NCBI GenBank assembly: GCA_900465915.1
Contig: UBKJ01000017.1
Span: 1-64,000 of the forward strand
From: Hyphomicrobiales bacterium
Lineage (GTDB): Bacteria > Pseudomonadota > Alphaproteobacteria > Rhizobiales > Rhizobiaceae
Direction of reading: 5' to 3'
Length of the DNA stretch: 64,000 bases
Of the stretch, positions 49,480-60,891 are shown piece by piece. Each line of letters starts with the position of its first letter. Position 1 is the stretch's first letter. Made by a program: the position numbers and the translations under genes. The notes beneath the pieces are model-generated. The model had not been told where the DNA came from. It saw only the letters and a list, made by a program, of their open reading frames with translations, and ran no database searches.

Positions 49480-50006
49480 GCGTGAACCCGGAACTTCGCC
49501 GCGCCTGGCTCGGCCTCGGCGGCAATATCGGCGATCCCGTGCGGGCGATGGCGCGCGCCTTGCAGGCGCTCGACGCGCGCGATGACGTGACGGTCGAGGC
49601 CGTGTCGCCGGTTTATCGCACGCCGCCCTGGGGCAAGACCGACCAGGACTGGTTCTACAACGCCTGCGCCGAGGTGGAGACGGTGCTTGCGCCGAAAGAC
49701 CTGCTCGCCGCCTGCCTCGACGTGGAGCAGGCGTTGAAGCGTGTGCGGGCCGAGCGCTGGGGGCCGCGCACCATCGACATCGACATCCTCGCCATGCGGA
49801 ACGGCCAAGGCGCGATCGCCTCCGCCGAGCCGGCGCTGGAGCTGCCGCATCCGCGCATGGCCGAGCGCGCTTTCGTGCTGGTTCCTCTGGCGGATATCGC
49901 GCCGGCGCTCGAAGTGGGCGGGCGCAGCGTGGCCGAACTGGCCGCGGCCTGCGACCGCGCCGGAATAGAAAAAGTCCGCGCGGACGCGGGCTGGTGGCGG
50001 GAATAG
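49476..50006 (+). CDS. folK: 2-amino-4-hydroxy-6-hydroxymethyldihydropteridine pyrophosphokinase
   Basis: Transfers pyrophosphate from ATP to the hydroxymethyl pterin before FolP. The 176-residue protein begins WLGLGGNIGDPVRAM and has the substrate motifs SPVYRTPPWGKTDQDWFYN, ERWGPRTIDIDIL (two magnesium-binding Asp) and LPHPRMAERAFVLVPL. The start is a GTG overlapping the folB stop, so the folP-folB-folK genes are translationally coupled. Confidence 0.95.
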   Translation: MSVNPELRRAWLGLGGNIGDPVRAMARALQALDARDDVTVEAVSPVYRTPPWGKTDQDWFYNACAEVETVLAPKDLLAACLDVEQALKRVRAERWGPRTIDIDILAMRNGQGAIASAEPALELPHPRMAERAFVLVPLADIAPALEVGGRSVAELAAACDRAGIEKVRADAGWWRE

Positions 50007-50025
50007 GATTTTTCCGCCGGAAGAT

Positions 50026-50053
50026 GGGAAACCAGCCCGTGGGCTGATTTCCC
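50026..50053. terminator. Hairpin between folK and the beta-helix gene
   Basis: Imperfect 13-base arms (50026-50038 and 50041-50053) with an internal mismatch and no strong T run. It is placed between convergent genes and is probably a shared weak terminator. Confidence 0.45.
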
Positions 50054-50068
50054 TTGGCGACGGTCCCG

Positions 50069-51916
50069 TTACTGGGCGTGCTGGTAGGCGCCGCGGTCGA
50101 TGGCCCCGGCCCCGACGCGGGGGGCCTTGGCGTAGTCCCACAGGCCGACGGCGGGGAAGCCGAAGGACGCGCCGAACGCGCCGCTGTTGACGCCGGGCGA
50201 GGTCGCCTGCAGGCGCAGGTCCGACGGTCCGGCGAAGAGCGGATCGGCCGTCAGGCTGTTCACGTCGCCGCTCGCGAGCTTGTAGGCAGCGAAGTCGTTG
50301 CTGGAGCTGTTGTCGTTGAAATAGCTCCCCGAAATCCAGTACCAGCGCACATAGCTCGGCCCGGACGTGGTATTGTAGATATTGTTTCCGATATCGATGC
50401 TCGTGCTCGCTGCGGGTGAGAATTTCGTGACGGTATAGCTCTTGTCGCCGGCGACGAGGATGTTGTTCCGGAACACGCTGTTGTCGACGTTGTGCGAGAT
50501 CTGGAACTCGCCCGACCCGACGCCGGGGTCGTCATTGTTGTTATTCATGAACAGCGTGTTGTTGGTGACGACGCAATTTTCCGCGCCGCCGGATTCCGTG
50601 TCGCTATAGCCGCCCATCAGCACGCCCGCGCCGGCGTTGAAGCGGATGAGATTGTTGCGGACCACGACGTTACTGGTGAATTTGCCGGGCTTTTCGCTGA
50701 GCAGCCAGACGCCGCCTTCGGCCGAATCCACGTTGTTGCGCTCGATGGTGATGTCCTTGCCGCCGTCGACATAGATGCCGATGGCCGCCGCGTCGACGGT
50801 CAGCGCCTGGTTGTCGGCGGACGACAGGTTATAGACCGAATTGCCGGCGATCCAGCCGTTGCGGGGGCGGTCGGCCTCCGGGTCGGACGCGTTGGGGTTG
50901 TAATAGCCGATCGCGTCGATGCCGATGAAGTTGTTGTCGTGCACCTGGTTGTTGGTGACCTGCCAGCCGTCGACATTGCCGCCCACGGTGAGGGATTCGC
51001 CCTTTCCGGTCTCGAGGTCGAAGAGATAGTTGGTGTCGACGACGACATTGGTCAGCGAGCCGCTGGAGAAGCCGTAGACCGCGATGCCCAGCCCGTTGGC
51101 GCTGCCGTTCGCCGGCAGGTTCTTCGCCTTGATGTCGTGGATGGAGTTGTATTTCAGCTCGATCCGGTCGCCGACGCCCTGCACGAGAATGCCGACGACG
51201 ATGAACTCGCTATTGGATTCATAATTGCGCAGCTCCATGTTGCGGACGCGGACATAGCTCTGGTCGGTGATGTTGACGAGGCCTTTGGTCCCGTAGGGCT
51301 GCTGGACCAGCCCGGTCCCGTCGATGATCGCCTGCTCGCCCGAGGCGGAGGTCAGGGTGATGTAGCCGGCGCTGGCCGAGCCCGAATGGGAGATCGTCAC
51401 CGTCTCGTTATAGACGCCGCCGCGGACCACGACCGTGTCGCCCGCCTGCGCCTGGTCGACGCCGTGCTGGATGGTCTTCCACGGCTTCTGCTGCGTGCCG
51501 GTCCCCGTCGTGTCCGAGCCGGTCGTGGCGACGTAGAGGCTTCGGCCGGAAACGGCATATTGGCTGACGCAGACCGGCACGGAATTAAGCACGGTCTGGT
51601 CGGCCGCGGCCACCGCCGTCACCAGCACTTCGTGCGACGCCGCGGCATCGGCCGGGGCCTTGTAGAGGCCGGTCGCGGAGATCGTGCCGATCGCGGGCGC
51701 GCCGCCCTTGACGCCGTCGACCATCCAGACGACATCCTGCTGCGTCGAACCCGACACGGCGGCCTGAAACTGCTGGCTGGCGTTGGCGGCCAGCGGAACG
51801 CAATGGGGCGTCACGTTCACCGACACGGCGGCCGACGCCGGCGCCGCGGAATAGAGCGCGGCGACGAGCGTCAAACCGCCCAGAACGTCCCGCTTCCTGA
51901 AATATGGATTTTTCAT
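50069..51916 (-). CDS. Secreted right-handed parallel beta-helix protein (DUF1565 / pectate lyase-like fold)
   Basis: A 615-residue exported protein with a signal peptide (about 1-29, ending APASA). Residues 30-105 look like an Ig-like (BIG2-type) domain: VTPHCVPLAANASQQFQAAV, then WMVDGV and GTISATGLYKAP. DUF1565-like YVATTGSDTTGTGTQQKPWK follows. Then come many short beta-helix rungs (residues about 150-560) rich in Asn, Gly and Val, such as VVVDTNYLFD, ITIERNNVDS, VVRNNLIRF and CVVTNNTLF. Polysaccharide binding or cleavage is likely from the fold. Codon use is richer in A and T than its neighbours. No transport partner is adjacent. Confidence 0.8.
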   Translation of the reverse strand: MKNPYFRKRDVLGGLTLVAALYSAAPASAAVSVNVTPHCVPLAANASQQFQAAVSGSTQQDVVWMVDGVKGGAPAIGTISATGLYKAPADAAASHEVLVTAVAAADQTVLNSVPVCVSQYAVSGRSLYVATTGSDTTGTGTQQKPWKTIQHGVDQAQAGDTVVVRGGVYNETVTISHSGSASAGYITLTSASGEQAIIDGTGLVQQPYGTKGLVNITDQSYVRVRNMELRNYESNSEFIVVGILVQGVGDRIELKYNSIHDIKAKNLPANGSANGLGIAVYGFSSGSLTNVVVDTNYLFDLETGKGESLTVGGNVDGWQVTNNQVHDNNFIGIDAIGYYNPNASDPEADRPRNGWIAGNSVYNLSSADNQALTVDAAAIGIYVDGGKDITIERNNVDSAEGGVWLLSEKPGKFTSNVVVRNNLIRFNAGAGVLMGGYSDTESGGAENCVVTNNTLFMNNNNDDPGVGSGEFQISHNVDNSVFRNNILVAGDKSYTVTKFSPAASTSIDIGNNIYNTTSGPSYVRWYWISGSYFNDNSSSNDFAAYKLASGDVNSLTADPLFAGPSDLRLQATSPGVNSGAFGASFGFPAVGLWDYAKAPRVGAGAIDRGAYQHAQ

Positions 51917-52092
51917 CGTCTTCCCCGTGATATCGAACCTACAAGTCTCGCAATCGCCGGATCGGCGACGCCCGATGACAATAGGCCCGCCGGGGGAGAC
52001 GGGGGATAAATCAGGGTTTGCTAACGAAAAGAGGGAATGAGCCGATGAAGGTAGGTCGGGCTGGAGCCTGAAGCGCGGGCTGATGATACGAC

Positions 52093-52122
52093 GCGCCGTC
52101 CGAACGGGTATCCGGACGGCGC
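52093..52122 (-). terminator. Hairpin downstream of the exported-protein gene
   Basis: A ten-base stem (52093-52102 with 52113-52122), eight bases beyond the stop of the minus-strand gene. It lacks a T run, so its strength is doubtful. Confidence 0.4.
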
Positions 52123-52129
52123 TGCGCGC

Positions 52130-52672
52130 CTAGTTCTTGGCGATGCTGCCGACGGTCGAGGCGTCGACGCGCTTGAGGTTCATGCCGATGACCGGGACCA
52201 GCTCCTTCTCGACGCGGACGGAGACGGTGACGTTCATGGTGTTCTGGTCGGAGACGCGGGCGAGCATGGCGCCGTTGAGCTGCTTGCGGTTGAGGCCGAG
52301 GACCACCTTGTCGCCCGACACCGTGCCGGAGCTGATGTCCAGGCCCTTGCCGGCGGCGCCGTCGTTGAACTTGCCGGCATAGCCGCCGCCGACGCGCGTG
52401 ACCGTGGCCTTCATCGGCTGCGAGAACACGCCGACGCGGCAGCTTCCGTCCAGCGTCAGGCCGATGGCGTCGTCCGGCGTCTGGCCGGCCAGCGTGCAGA
52501 CGAATTTGGTGCCCTTGTACTTGCCCGCCACGATCTCGCCGGGGCCGGACCACTGGCCCTCGATGGACTGGAAGAACTGCTTGTCCCTGTCGCCCGCCAG
52601 GGCCGGCGCGGCGGTCAGCGCCACCAGGGTCGAGGGCAGCAGCGTCAGGCATGCGGCGATGGAAGTCTTCAT
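52130..52672 (-). CDS. Conserved exported protein, unknown function
   Basis: A 180-residue protein with a signal peptide (about 1-26, ending APALA). The mature part is a small beta-rich domain (FFQSIEGQWSGPGEIVAGKY, KFVCTLAG, GSCRVGVFSQPMKATV) with two cysteines that could pair. It resembles the lipocalin-like small exported proteins common in Rhizobiales, but I cannot name a family. An ATGGTTAA half-site lies 125 bases upstream (52797-52804). Confidence 0.72.
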   Translation of the reverse strand: MKTSIAACLTLLPSTLVALTAAPALAGDRDKQFFQSIEGQWSGPGEIVAGKYKGTKFVCTLAGQTPDDAIGLTLDGSCRVGVFSQPMKATVTRVGGGYAGKFNDGAAGKGLDISSGTVSGDKVVLGLNRKQLNGAMLARVSDQNTMNVTVSVRVEKELVPVIGMNLKRVDASTVGSIAKN

Positions 52673-52831
52673 ACTCAGCTCTGTCCCGGAAATGGCCGCG
52701 CGGGCCGCAATTCCTGTAGGTTGGTTTCAGTCATGCCGAAACGGCCCGGCGGATCGTCGATTCCGACGCCTTATAACGTGTCTATCATCGAATGGAATGG
52801 TTAATGACTGGTTTCCGGCGGCGCAAGTCGC

Positions 52832-53839
52832 TTATTCGGCGCGCGGCTGTTTTCGCGCCGGAAGCGCGCCGCCGGAACGCGCCAGGTCGCCGATGAAATC
52901 GGACACGCCGGGGCGCTTTTCCGCCATGAAGGGAAAGGGCCGCGCCACGTCCATTGCGGCGATGCCGACGCGCGCCGTCATCAGCCCGTTGACCACGCCT
53001 TCGCCGAGCTTGGCCGACAGGCGCGAGGCGAGGCCGTGGCCGACGAGCTGCTGCACCACGCTGTCGCCCACGGCCAATGTGCCGGTGACGGCCAGATGCG
53101 CCACCACGCGGCGGGCGAGGCGCAGGAAGCCCAACGTTCCCGGCCGGCTGCCGTAGAGCCGCGACAGGCGGCGGATCAGCCGGGCGGATTCGAACACCAC
53201 ATAGCCCACGTCCACCAGCGCGCGCGGGCTGATGGCGGTGACGATGGAGACGCGCCGCGCCGCCTCCAGGATCATGGCGCGCGCCTCGCGGTCGAGCGGG
53301 CGCAGGATCTCGGTCTCGGCCAGGTGGATCATGTCGCGGCCGTCGATGATCTCGCCGCTGAGCCCGTCCAGCGTCTTGCGGCCGCGCGCGGTCTGCGGCA
53401 GGTCGGCGGCGAGCGTCCGCAGGCGGTCCACCGCCTTGCGGCTCGCCGCCATATCGTCGCGCAGCGCGGCGTCGGCGGCCTCGCGGCGCAGGTCCTGCAC
53501 CGAGGCGAGGCGGCGCAGGGCCAGAAGCTCGCGCGCGACGATGGCGATAAAGGCCGCCAGCGCCACCATGGCGACGGCGAAGGCGGTCCAGCCCAGCCAG
53601 TCGGCGCGAGAGAAGAGCGCGCGCACCAGGTCCTCGATCCAGACGCCGACGGCGAAGGAGGCGAGCAGGCCCAGCGCGCCGAACAGGATGCGCCCCAGCG
53701 ACCAGCCGCGCGCCGGCGCGACGTCGTCGAGATCGGGCGCGAGCAATTCCTCCTCCGCCTCGACGGCGAAGGCGTCGGGGGCCAGCGCCACCTGCTCGAG
53801 GTCGCGGACGGCGCGGGGTCTGCGGGGCGCGTCGGTCAT
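52832..53839 (-). CDS. YcjF/TIGR01620 family inner membrane protein
   Basis: A 335-residue membrane protein. An acidic N-terminal region is followed by two helices (LFGALGLLASFAVGVWIEDL and LGWTAFAVAMVALAAFIAIV). The cytoplasmic part holds the UPF0283 pattern (AISPRALVDVGYVVFESARLIRRLSRLYGSRPG in part). Its ATG overlaps the ycjX stop (ATGA), so the two genes are one unit, as in E. coli where they belong to the phage-shock/heat-shock regulon neighbourhood. Function is unknown; a membrane stress role is inferred. Confidence 0.87.
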   Translation of the reverse strand: MTDAPRRPRAVRDLEQVALAPDAFAVEAEEELLAPDLDDVAPARGWSLGRILFGALGLLASFAVGVWIEDLVRALFSRADWLGWTAFAVAMVALAAFIAIVARELLALRRLASVQDLRREAADAALRDDMAASRKAVDRLRTLAADLPQTARGRKTLDGLSGEIIDGRDMIHLAETEILRPLDREARAMILEAARRVSIVTAISPRALVDVGYVVFESARLIRRLSRLYGSRPGTLGFLRLARRVVAHLAVTGTLAVGDSVVQQLVGHGLASRLSAKLGEGVVNGLMTARVGIAAMDVARPFPFMAEKRPGVSDFIGDLARSGGALPARKQPRAE

Positions 53840-55287
53840 GCCAGCCGGTCTCCGATCAGGAATTGCAGGGCGCGGTCGAGGCGGATATGCGGCAACGACA
53901 GCGTCACGCCCTCCGCCGTGCGCTCCAGCCGCGGCGGGCGGAAGCGCACGAAGCGGATGGAGCCGGTCCTGTCCTCCTCGAACATCGCATTAGGATTCTT
54001 CGGCAAGTCGCCGGGAAATATGGCGGTTTCGGTTTCGCCGTCGAAGGTCTCGCCGTCGATGCGCTCGCCTTTCAAGGGCGTGCCGACGATGACGGGCAGC
54101 GTCTCGCCGCCCTCGGTGACGGTGGCCTCGCGCGTGGCGCGCACCGCCGCCATGGCCAGCACTTCGACGGACGCGCCCGAGAAATCCGCCCGCGCGATGG
54201 CGCGCTCGACCAGCCGGCGGACGATGGCCTGCAGGCGGTCGTGGCTTTCGTGGTGCAGGTGGTCGGCCTTGGTGGCGGCCACGAGGATGCGCCCGATCCG
54301 CCGCCGCACCAGCCCGGTGAGCAGGCTCGACCGGCCCGGCCGGAAGCAGGACAGGATGTCGGTCAGCGCCCGCTCCAGGTCGGCCACCGCGCCCGGCCCG
54401 GCGTTCATGGCCTGCATGGCGTCGATCAGCACGATCTGCCGGTCGAGGCGCGCGATATGCTCGCGGAAGAAAGGCTTGACCACGTGGGTCTTGTAGGCCT
54501 CGTAGCGGCGCTCCATCATCGCGCCCAGCGAGCCGGGCCTGAGCGCGTCCGGCGTCAGGCCGGGCAGGGGCGCGAAGGTCAGCGCCGGCGAGCCGTCGAG
54601 GTCGCCCGGCATCAGGAAGCGGCCCGGCGGCAGGGTCGAGAGCGCCCGCTCGTCGGCCTTGCCGGCGCGCAGATAGGCGGTGAAGGCGCGGGCCAGACGC
54701 TGCGCCGTCATCTCGTCGGCGGGGTCCGAGGCGGCGGCGCTTGACGCCTCGGCCAGCCAGCCGGCGGCGAGGTCGCGATGGGTCGGCCCCTCGGCCAGCG
54801 CGAAGGAATCGGCGCTGAATTCGGCAAAATCCTTGCCGAGAAGCGGCAGGTCGAGCAGCCATTCGCCGGGATAGTCGACGATATCGACCGAAAGCCGCCC
54901 CGGCGACAGCCAGCGGCCCCAGCCGGAGGCGGATTCATATTCGATGGTCAGGCGCAATTGCGACACGGCGCGGGTGGAGTCGGGCCAGATGCGCGCGTCG
55001 ACCAGCGCGGCCAGATGCTCCTCATATTGAAAGCGCGGCACGGCGTCGTCGGGCTGCGGCTCCAGCAGGGCGCGGGCGATGCGGCCGGATTTCTGCGCCT
55101 GGAACAAAGGCAGCCTGCCGCCATGCAGCAGGTTATGCACCAGCGCGGTGATGAAGACGGTCTTGCCCGCCCGCGACAGGCCGGTGACGCCCAGCCGCAG
55201 CGACGGCGACAGCAGGCCGCCGGCCCGGTCGGTCAAAGTGTCCAGCGCGATTTTCGCCTCGTCGCCGAAGCTCGTCAGCCTTGCCAA
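53836..55287 (-). CDS. YcjX family stress-related P-loop GTPase
   Basis: A 483-residue YcjX-like protein starting at TTG (55285-55287, GAGGG just upstream). It has Walker A GVTGLSRAGKTVFITALVHNLL (shown in part) and Walker B IVDYPGEWLLDLPLL. Other signatures are the family segments GRFLMPGDLDGSPAL, FKHHVVKPFF-like YKTHVVKPFFREH and ATKADHLHHESHDRL (the NKxD equivalent TKAD). It is followed directly by the YcjF partner. Confidence 0.9.
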   Translation of the reverse strand: MARLTSFGDEAKIALDTLTDRAGGLLSPSLRLGVTGLSRAGKTVFITALVHNLLHGGRLPLFQAQKSGRIARALLEPQPDDAVPRFQYEEHLAALVDARIWPDSTRAVSQLRLTIEYESASGWGRWLSPGRLSVDIVDYPGEWLLDLPLLGKDFAEFSADSFALAEGPTHRDLAAGWLAEASSAAASDPADEMTAQRLARAFTAYLRAGKADERALSTLPPGRFLMPGDLDGSPALTFAPLPGLTPDALRPGSLGAMMERRYEAYKTHVVKPFFREHIARLDRQIVLIDAMQAMNAGPGAVADLERALTDILSCFRPGRSSLLTGLVRRRIGRILVAATKADHLHHESHDRLQAIVRRLVERAIARADFSGASVEVLAMAAVRATREATVTEGGETLPVIVGTPLKGERIDGETFDGETETAIFPGDLPKNPNAMFEEDRTGSIRFVRFRPPRLERTAEGVTLSLPHIRLDRALQFLIGDRLA

Positions 55288-55407
55288 TGCGCCCTCGCGA
55301 AAATTGCGGCCTCATAAGGGCTTACAGATAGGGACGGCATGCCCGCCCCGGCAAGGGCGCAAAAGCATTTCAGCAAAAGCGCGCGGCGGTTTTGCGCCGA
55401 GACCGCC

Positions 55408-55920
55408 CTAGGCGGATTTTCGCGCCGGCAGAGGAAAGCTTTCGAGAAAGCCCGCGCCCTGCGAAAGCTGCGTCAGCGGGGCGGCGACGGCGAAGGTGGC
55501 GAGGGCGGCGGTGGGAAAGCCGTCGCGCAGCCGGTCGAGCGCGCCGCCGTCGCCGTCGGCCGAAAGCGCCTGCGCCAGGTCGTCGATGCTGGGATTGTGG
55601 CCCACCAGCATCAGCCGCTCCACGTCGCCGTGGCGGCGGATGGCGGCGATATATTCGCCGGCGCCGCCGCTATAGAGCGTGTCGTCGATGCGCGTCTCGA
55701 CCGTAACGCCCAGCCGCTCGACGAGGCCGAGCGCGGTCTCGCGCGTGCGGCGGGCGGCGGAGACCAGCAGCCGCTCGGGGAAGACGCCGTCGGCGCGCAT
55801 GGCCTGCGCCAGCCGGTCGAGCGACCGCAGCCCCGCTTCCTCCAGCGGCCGGTCGAAATCCTGCATGCCGGGGCCGGCCCAGGCCGCCTTGGCGTGGCGC
55901 AGAAGGAACAGGCGATTCAT
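55408..55920 (-). CDS. sixA: SixA-type histidine phosphatase
   Basis: A 170-residue histidine phosphatase superfamily member. The catalytic RHG-type motif is LLRHAKAAWA (phosphoacceptor His in RHA) and the second histidine lies in LMLVGHNPSIDDLAQAL. SixA removes phosphate from histidine phosphotransfer domains; here it could damp a phosphorelay such as CckA-ChpT-CtrA, but no direct evidence supports that. It lies alone between ycjX and the dksA promoter region. Confidence 0.8.
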   Translation of the reverse strand: MNRLFLLRHAKAAWAGPGMQDFDRPLEEAGLRSLDRLAQAMRADGVFPERLLVSAARRTRETALGLVERLGVTVETRIDDTLYSGGAGEYIAAIRRHGDVERLMLVGHNPSIDDLAQALSADGDGGALDRLRDGFPTAALATFAVAAPLTQLSQGAGFLESFPLPARKSA

Positions 55921-56241
55921 GGCGTTCTCCCCCGTTTTCGGTCGCCATTTCTGGCATATTTCCCCGGCCTTGTCCGGCTTTCCTGCGCCTCGCGCAATTT
56001 TTTCGACAGGCTTTTCGCTCTGTCCACAAGGGAGTTCGGGTAAAATTTAAGCATCGAAGGGCTTGGGTCGACGCCTTCACACATCGCTTCGGTTCGCCGG
56101 GAGAAGGCGTTGCGAAACCTTGTCTTTTAGCGTCAGCTATTGGGGGTTGAGGATTGTTTCCATCGTGAAGCATGCTCGGAATTTAAGCGCGCCCGCCGCG
56201 CCTCCCGGCCCCGCGGGGCGGCGGATGGCGATTGTTTTATA

Positions 56242-56270
56242 TTGTCTCGAAGGGAGGTTGGACCTATATA
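56242..56270 (+). promoter_or_regulatory. Likely housekeeping promoter of dksA
   Basis: TTGTCT (56242-56247), a 17-base spacer, then TATATA (56265-56270), with a predicted 5' leader of about 30 bases before the dksA ATG. The larger gap 55921-56305 contains no convincing gene; a 78-codon open frame inside it lacks an RBS and family features. Confidence 0.6.
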
Positions 56271-56305
56271 ACCGCACGCGTCTCCTAGATGTGGGGTGAT
56301 TCAGA

Positions 56306-56722
56306 ATGAGCGAATTGATTGACCTTGACTATAGGCCCACTGAAGACGAACCGTTCATGAACGAACGGCAGAGGTCTTATTTCCGGGCCAAGCTGATCGC
56401 CTGGAAGAACGAAATTCTGCGCGAAGCGCGCGAAACGCTGGAAGCGTTGCAGCAGGAAAACGCCAACCATCCCGACCTCGCGGATCGGGCCTCGTCGGAA
56501 ACCGACCGGGCCATCGAGCTGCGCGCCCGCGACCGCCAGCGCAAGCTGATCTCCAAGATCGACGCGGCGCTGGGGCGGATCGACGAGGGCACCTACGGCT
56601 TCTGCGAGGAGACGGGCGAGCCGATCAGCCTCAAGCGGCTGGACGCGCGGCCCATCGCCACGCTGTCCATCGAGGCGCAGGAGCGCCACGAGCGCCGCGA
56701 GAAGGTCTATCGCGACGATTGA
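56306..56722 (+). CDS. dksA: RNA polymerase-binding protein DksA, one-cysteine type
   Basis: DksA enters the RNA polymerase secondary channel and, with ppGpp, tunes stringent-response promoters. The 138-residue protein has the coiled coil with the tip acids Asp57 and Asp60 (HPDLADRA), and the C-terminal finger TYGFCEETGEPISLKRL. Of the four zinc-site positions only Cys100 is a cysteine; the others are Thr103, Ser121 and Ala124. This is the zinc-independent alphaproteobacterial type, as in Rhodobacter DksA. A bidirectional terminator follows. Confidence 0.95.
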   Translation: MSELIDLDYRPTEDEPFMNERQRSYFRAKLIAWKNEILREARETLEALQQENANHPDLADRASSETDRAIELRARDRQRKLISKIDAALGRIDEGTYGFCEETGEPISLKRLDARPIATLSIEAQERHERREKVYRDD

Positions 56723-56762
56723 GCCGATGGCTCCCGGACCGATAAACGAAGACGGACATATG

Positions 56763-56797
56763 AAAAAGGCTGCGGTTTCCCGCAGCCTTTTCTTTTT
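56763..56797. terminator. Bidirectional terminator between dksA and the FliO-like gene
   Basis: A 12-base perfect stem (56764-56775 with 56780-56791), loop TTTC, with T runs on the plus strand (TTTTCTTTTT) and A run on the left. It serves both convergent genes. Confidence 0.9.
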
Positions 56798-56812
56798 GCG
56801 ATATGGCTGGCC

Positions 56813-57967
56813 TCAGCCCTTGCGGGTGACGCCGCCCAGCGCGCCGAGCAGCTTCTCCATCTCGTCCTCGATATCGTCCTCGGCCGGCTGCTTGCGGCCG
56901 GCGGCGGGAATGTCGAGCGCGCCGTCGTCGGTTTCGAGATCCGCCATGATGGCGTCGTGCAGCGCGCCGCCCAGGCCTTCGTCCAGCGAGTCGAGCGAGA
57001 AGTCCGGCTCGGGATCGGCGGGTTTGGCGGCGACGGGTTCGGGCTGCGGCGCGGGTTCGGGGGCCTTGGGGGCGGGCGTCTCGCGCTGCGGCGTGACGCC
57101 GCCGAGGCTGGCGGCGGAGGCGGCGACCGTGGCGCCCGACAGGCCCCCCGACAGGCCCGACGTGGAGCTGAGCACGCCCTGCGACACCTGGCTGAGCGGA
57201 TAGGCGGGATGGGCGCGCGGGACGTCCGATTGCGGCGTGGGCCGGGGCGCGGCCGGGCGCGGCTGCGGGTTGACCGCCGCCGCAGGGCGCGGAGCGCGGG
57301 CGGGCTCGACGCGCGGCGGAACGGGAACGGCTGGCGCGGGCGGCTCGACCGGGCGCGGCCTGGGCGCGGCCGCTTCCGCAGGCGCCGGCCGGGGAGCCGG
57401 TTCATGCGTGGGCTCGACCCAGGGCGCGGCCATCGGCTCGGGCCTGTGTTCGACGCGGGGCTCGGGCCGAGGTTCTGGCATGGGTTCAGGCTGGGGCTCC
57501 GCCTGCGGCCGGCGATAGGCCGGGGCCTCGATGGGCGAATTGAGCTGGATCGCCTCCTCCTTCGGCGCGATGGCGAGGCTGGGCGCGGCCAGCTCGGCCT
57601 CGTGCTGGCGGAAGCGCTCGATATGCTCCGGCTCGATGCGCGAGGCGACGCGGGCGCCGGCGCGGCTTTCCATGACGATGTTCTGCTCCACCACCACGTC
57701 GGTGGGGCCGCCGATCAGGAGAAGATGCTCGACGTCGTCGCGGCGGATCAGCACCAGCTTGCGGCGGCCGTCGACGGCGGCGGCGTCCATCACCGACAGG
57801 CGCGGCTGGCGCGAGCGCGCGCCCGAAACCGCCGAGCCGCCGCCGCCGAAGCGGCGCAGCACCGCCAGCACCGCGAAGATGGCGGCGAGGATGAGCGCGA
57901 ACACCACCACGAAGCCGACGATATTGGCGGCGCTTTCGCCGATGATCCCGCTGAGCCATTCCTTCAT
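56813..57967 (-). CDS. FliO/MopB-like membrane protein with long Pro-rich tail
   Basis: A 384-residue protein from the ATG at 57965-57967, preceded by AAGAGGG. One membrane helix (IVGFVVVFALILAAIFAVLAV, about 14-34) is followed by a FliO-type domain (PRLSVMDAAAVDGRRKLVLI, then DDVEHLLLIGGPTDVVVEQNI). The remaining 270 residues are Pro/Ala/Glu/Arg-rich with EP repeats, ending in an acidic helix (EDDIEDEMEKLLGAL). FliO helps assemble the flagellar export gate, but no flagellar gene is nearby, so the role may differ. It is divergent from cckA. Confidence 0.75.
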   Translation of the reverse strand: MKEWLSGIIGESAANIVGFVVVFALILAAIFAVLAVLRRFGGGGSAVSGARSRQPRLSVMDAAAVDGRRKLVLIRRDDVEHLLLIGGPTDVVVEQNIVMESRAGARVASRIEPEHIERFRQHEAELAAPSLAIAPKEEAIQLNSPIEAPAYRRPQAEPQPEPMPEPRPEPRVEHRPEPMAAPWVEPTHEPAPRPAPAEAAAPRPRPVEPPAPAVPVPPRVEPARAPRPAAAVNPQPRPAAPRPTPQSDVPRAHPAYPLSQVSQGVLSSTSGLSGGLSGATVAASAASLGGVTPQRETPAPKAPEPAPQPEPVAAKPADPEPDFSLDSLDEGLGGALHDAIMADLETDDGALDIPAAGRKQPAEDDIEDEMEKLLGALGGVTRKG

Positions 57968-58211
57968 GCGGCAAACCCTCTTCAATTCATTTCAATGCGT
58001 TTTGACGCTTCTACGCCGTGGCGCTTGCGCGCCGATCCCCGTCCCGCTATGGCGCGCCTGGCGGGATGGTAGTTGAAATCGTCAGGCTTGGAAATATTTC
58101 ATTCGATTGCGGCGATGTGTGGTCCTTGGCCGCTCGAAGGACTGAAAGGGCCGGTTTCCACCGTTTTCTTGCCGGCTGGCGGCCCGCGCGGGCTGGTCAG
58201 GGCGCGGGGAA

Positions 58212-58219
58212 ATGGTTAA
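58212..58219. promoter_or_regulatory. Candidate CtrA half-site ATGGTTAA upstream of cckA
   Basis: ATGGTTAA is the complement of the TTAACCAT half-site used by CtrA at some promoters. It lies 57 bases before the cckA ATG in the 308-base gap shared with the FliO-like gene. That gap shows no other gene. Without a partner TTAA this is only a candidate. Confidence 0.35.
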
Positions 58220-58275
58220 CGCATGATGAGAATCGGATATAGCATGGCCGGTAGCAGGAAAGGGCAGTGTGCTTG

Positions 58276-60887
<2,612 letters not shown>

Positions 60888-60891
<4 letters not shown>

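Noticed and set aside
56063-56299. A 78-codon frame upstream of dksA
   Set aside because: No RBS, no family features, and it covers the dksA promoter elements at 56242-56270.
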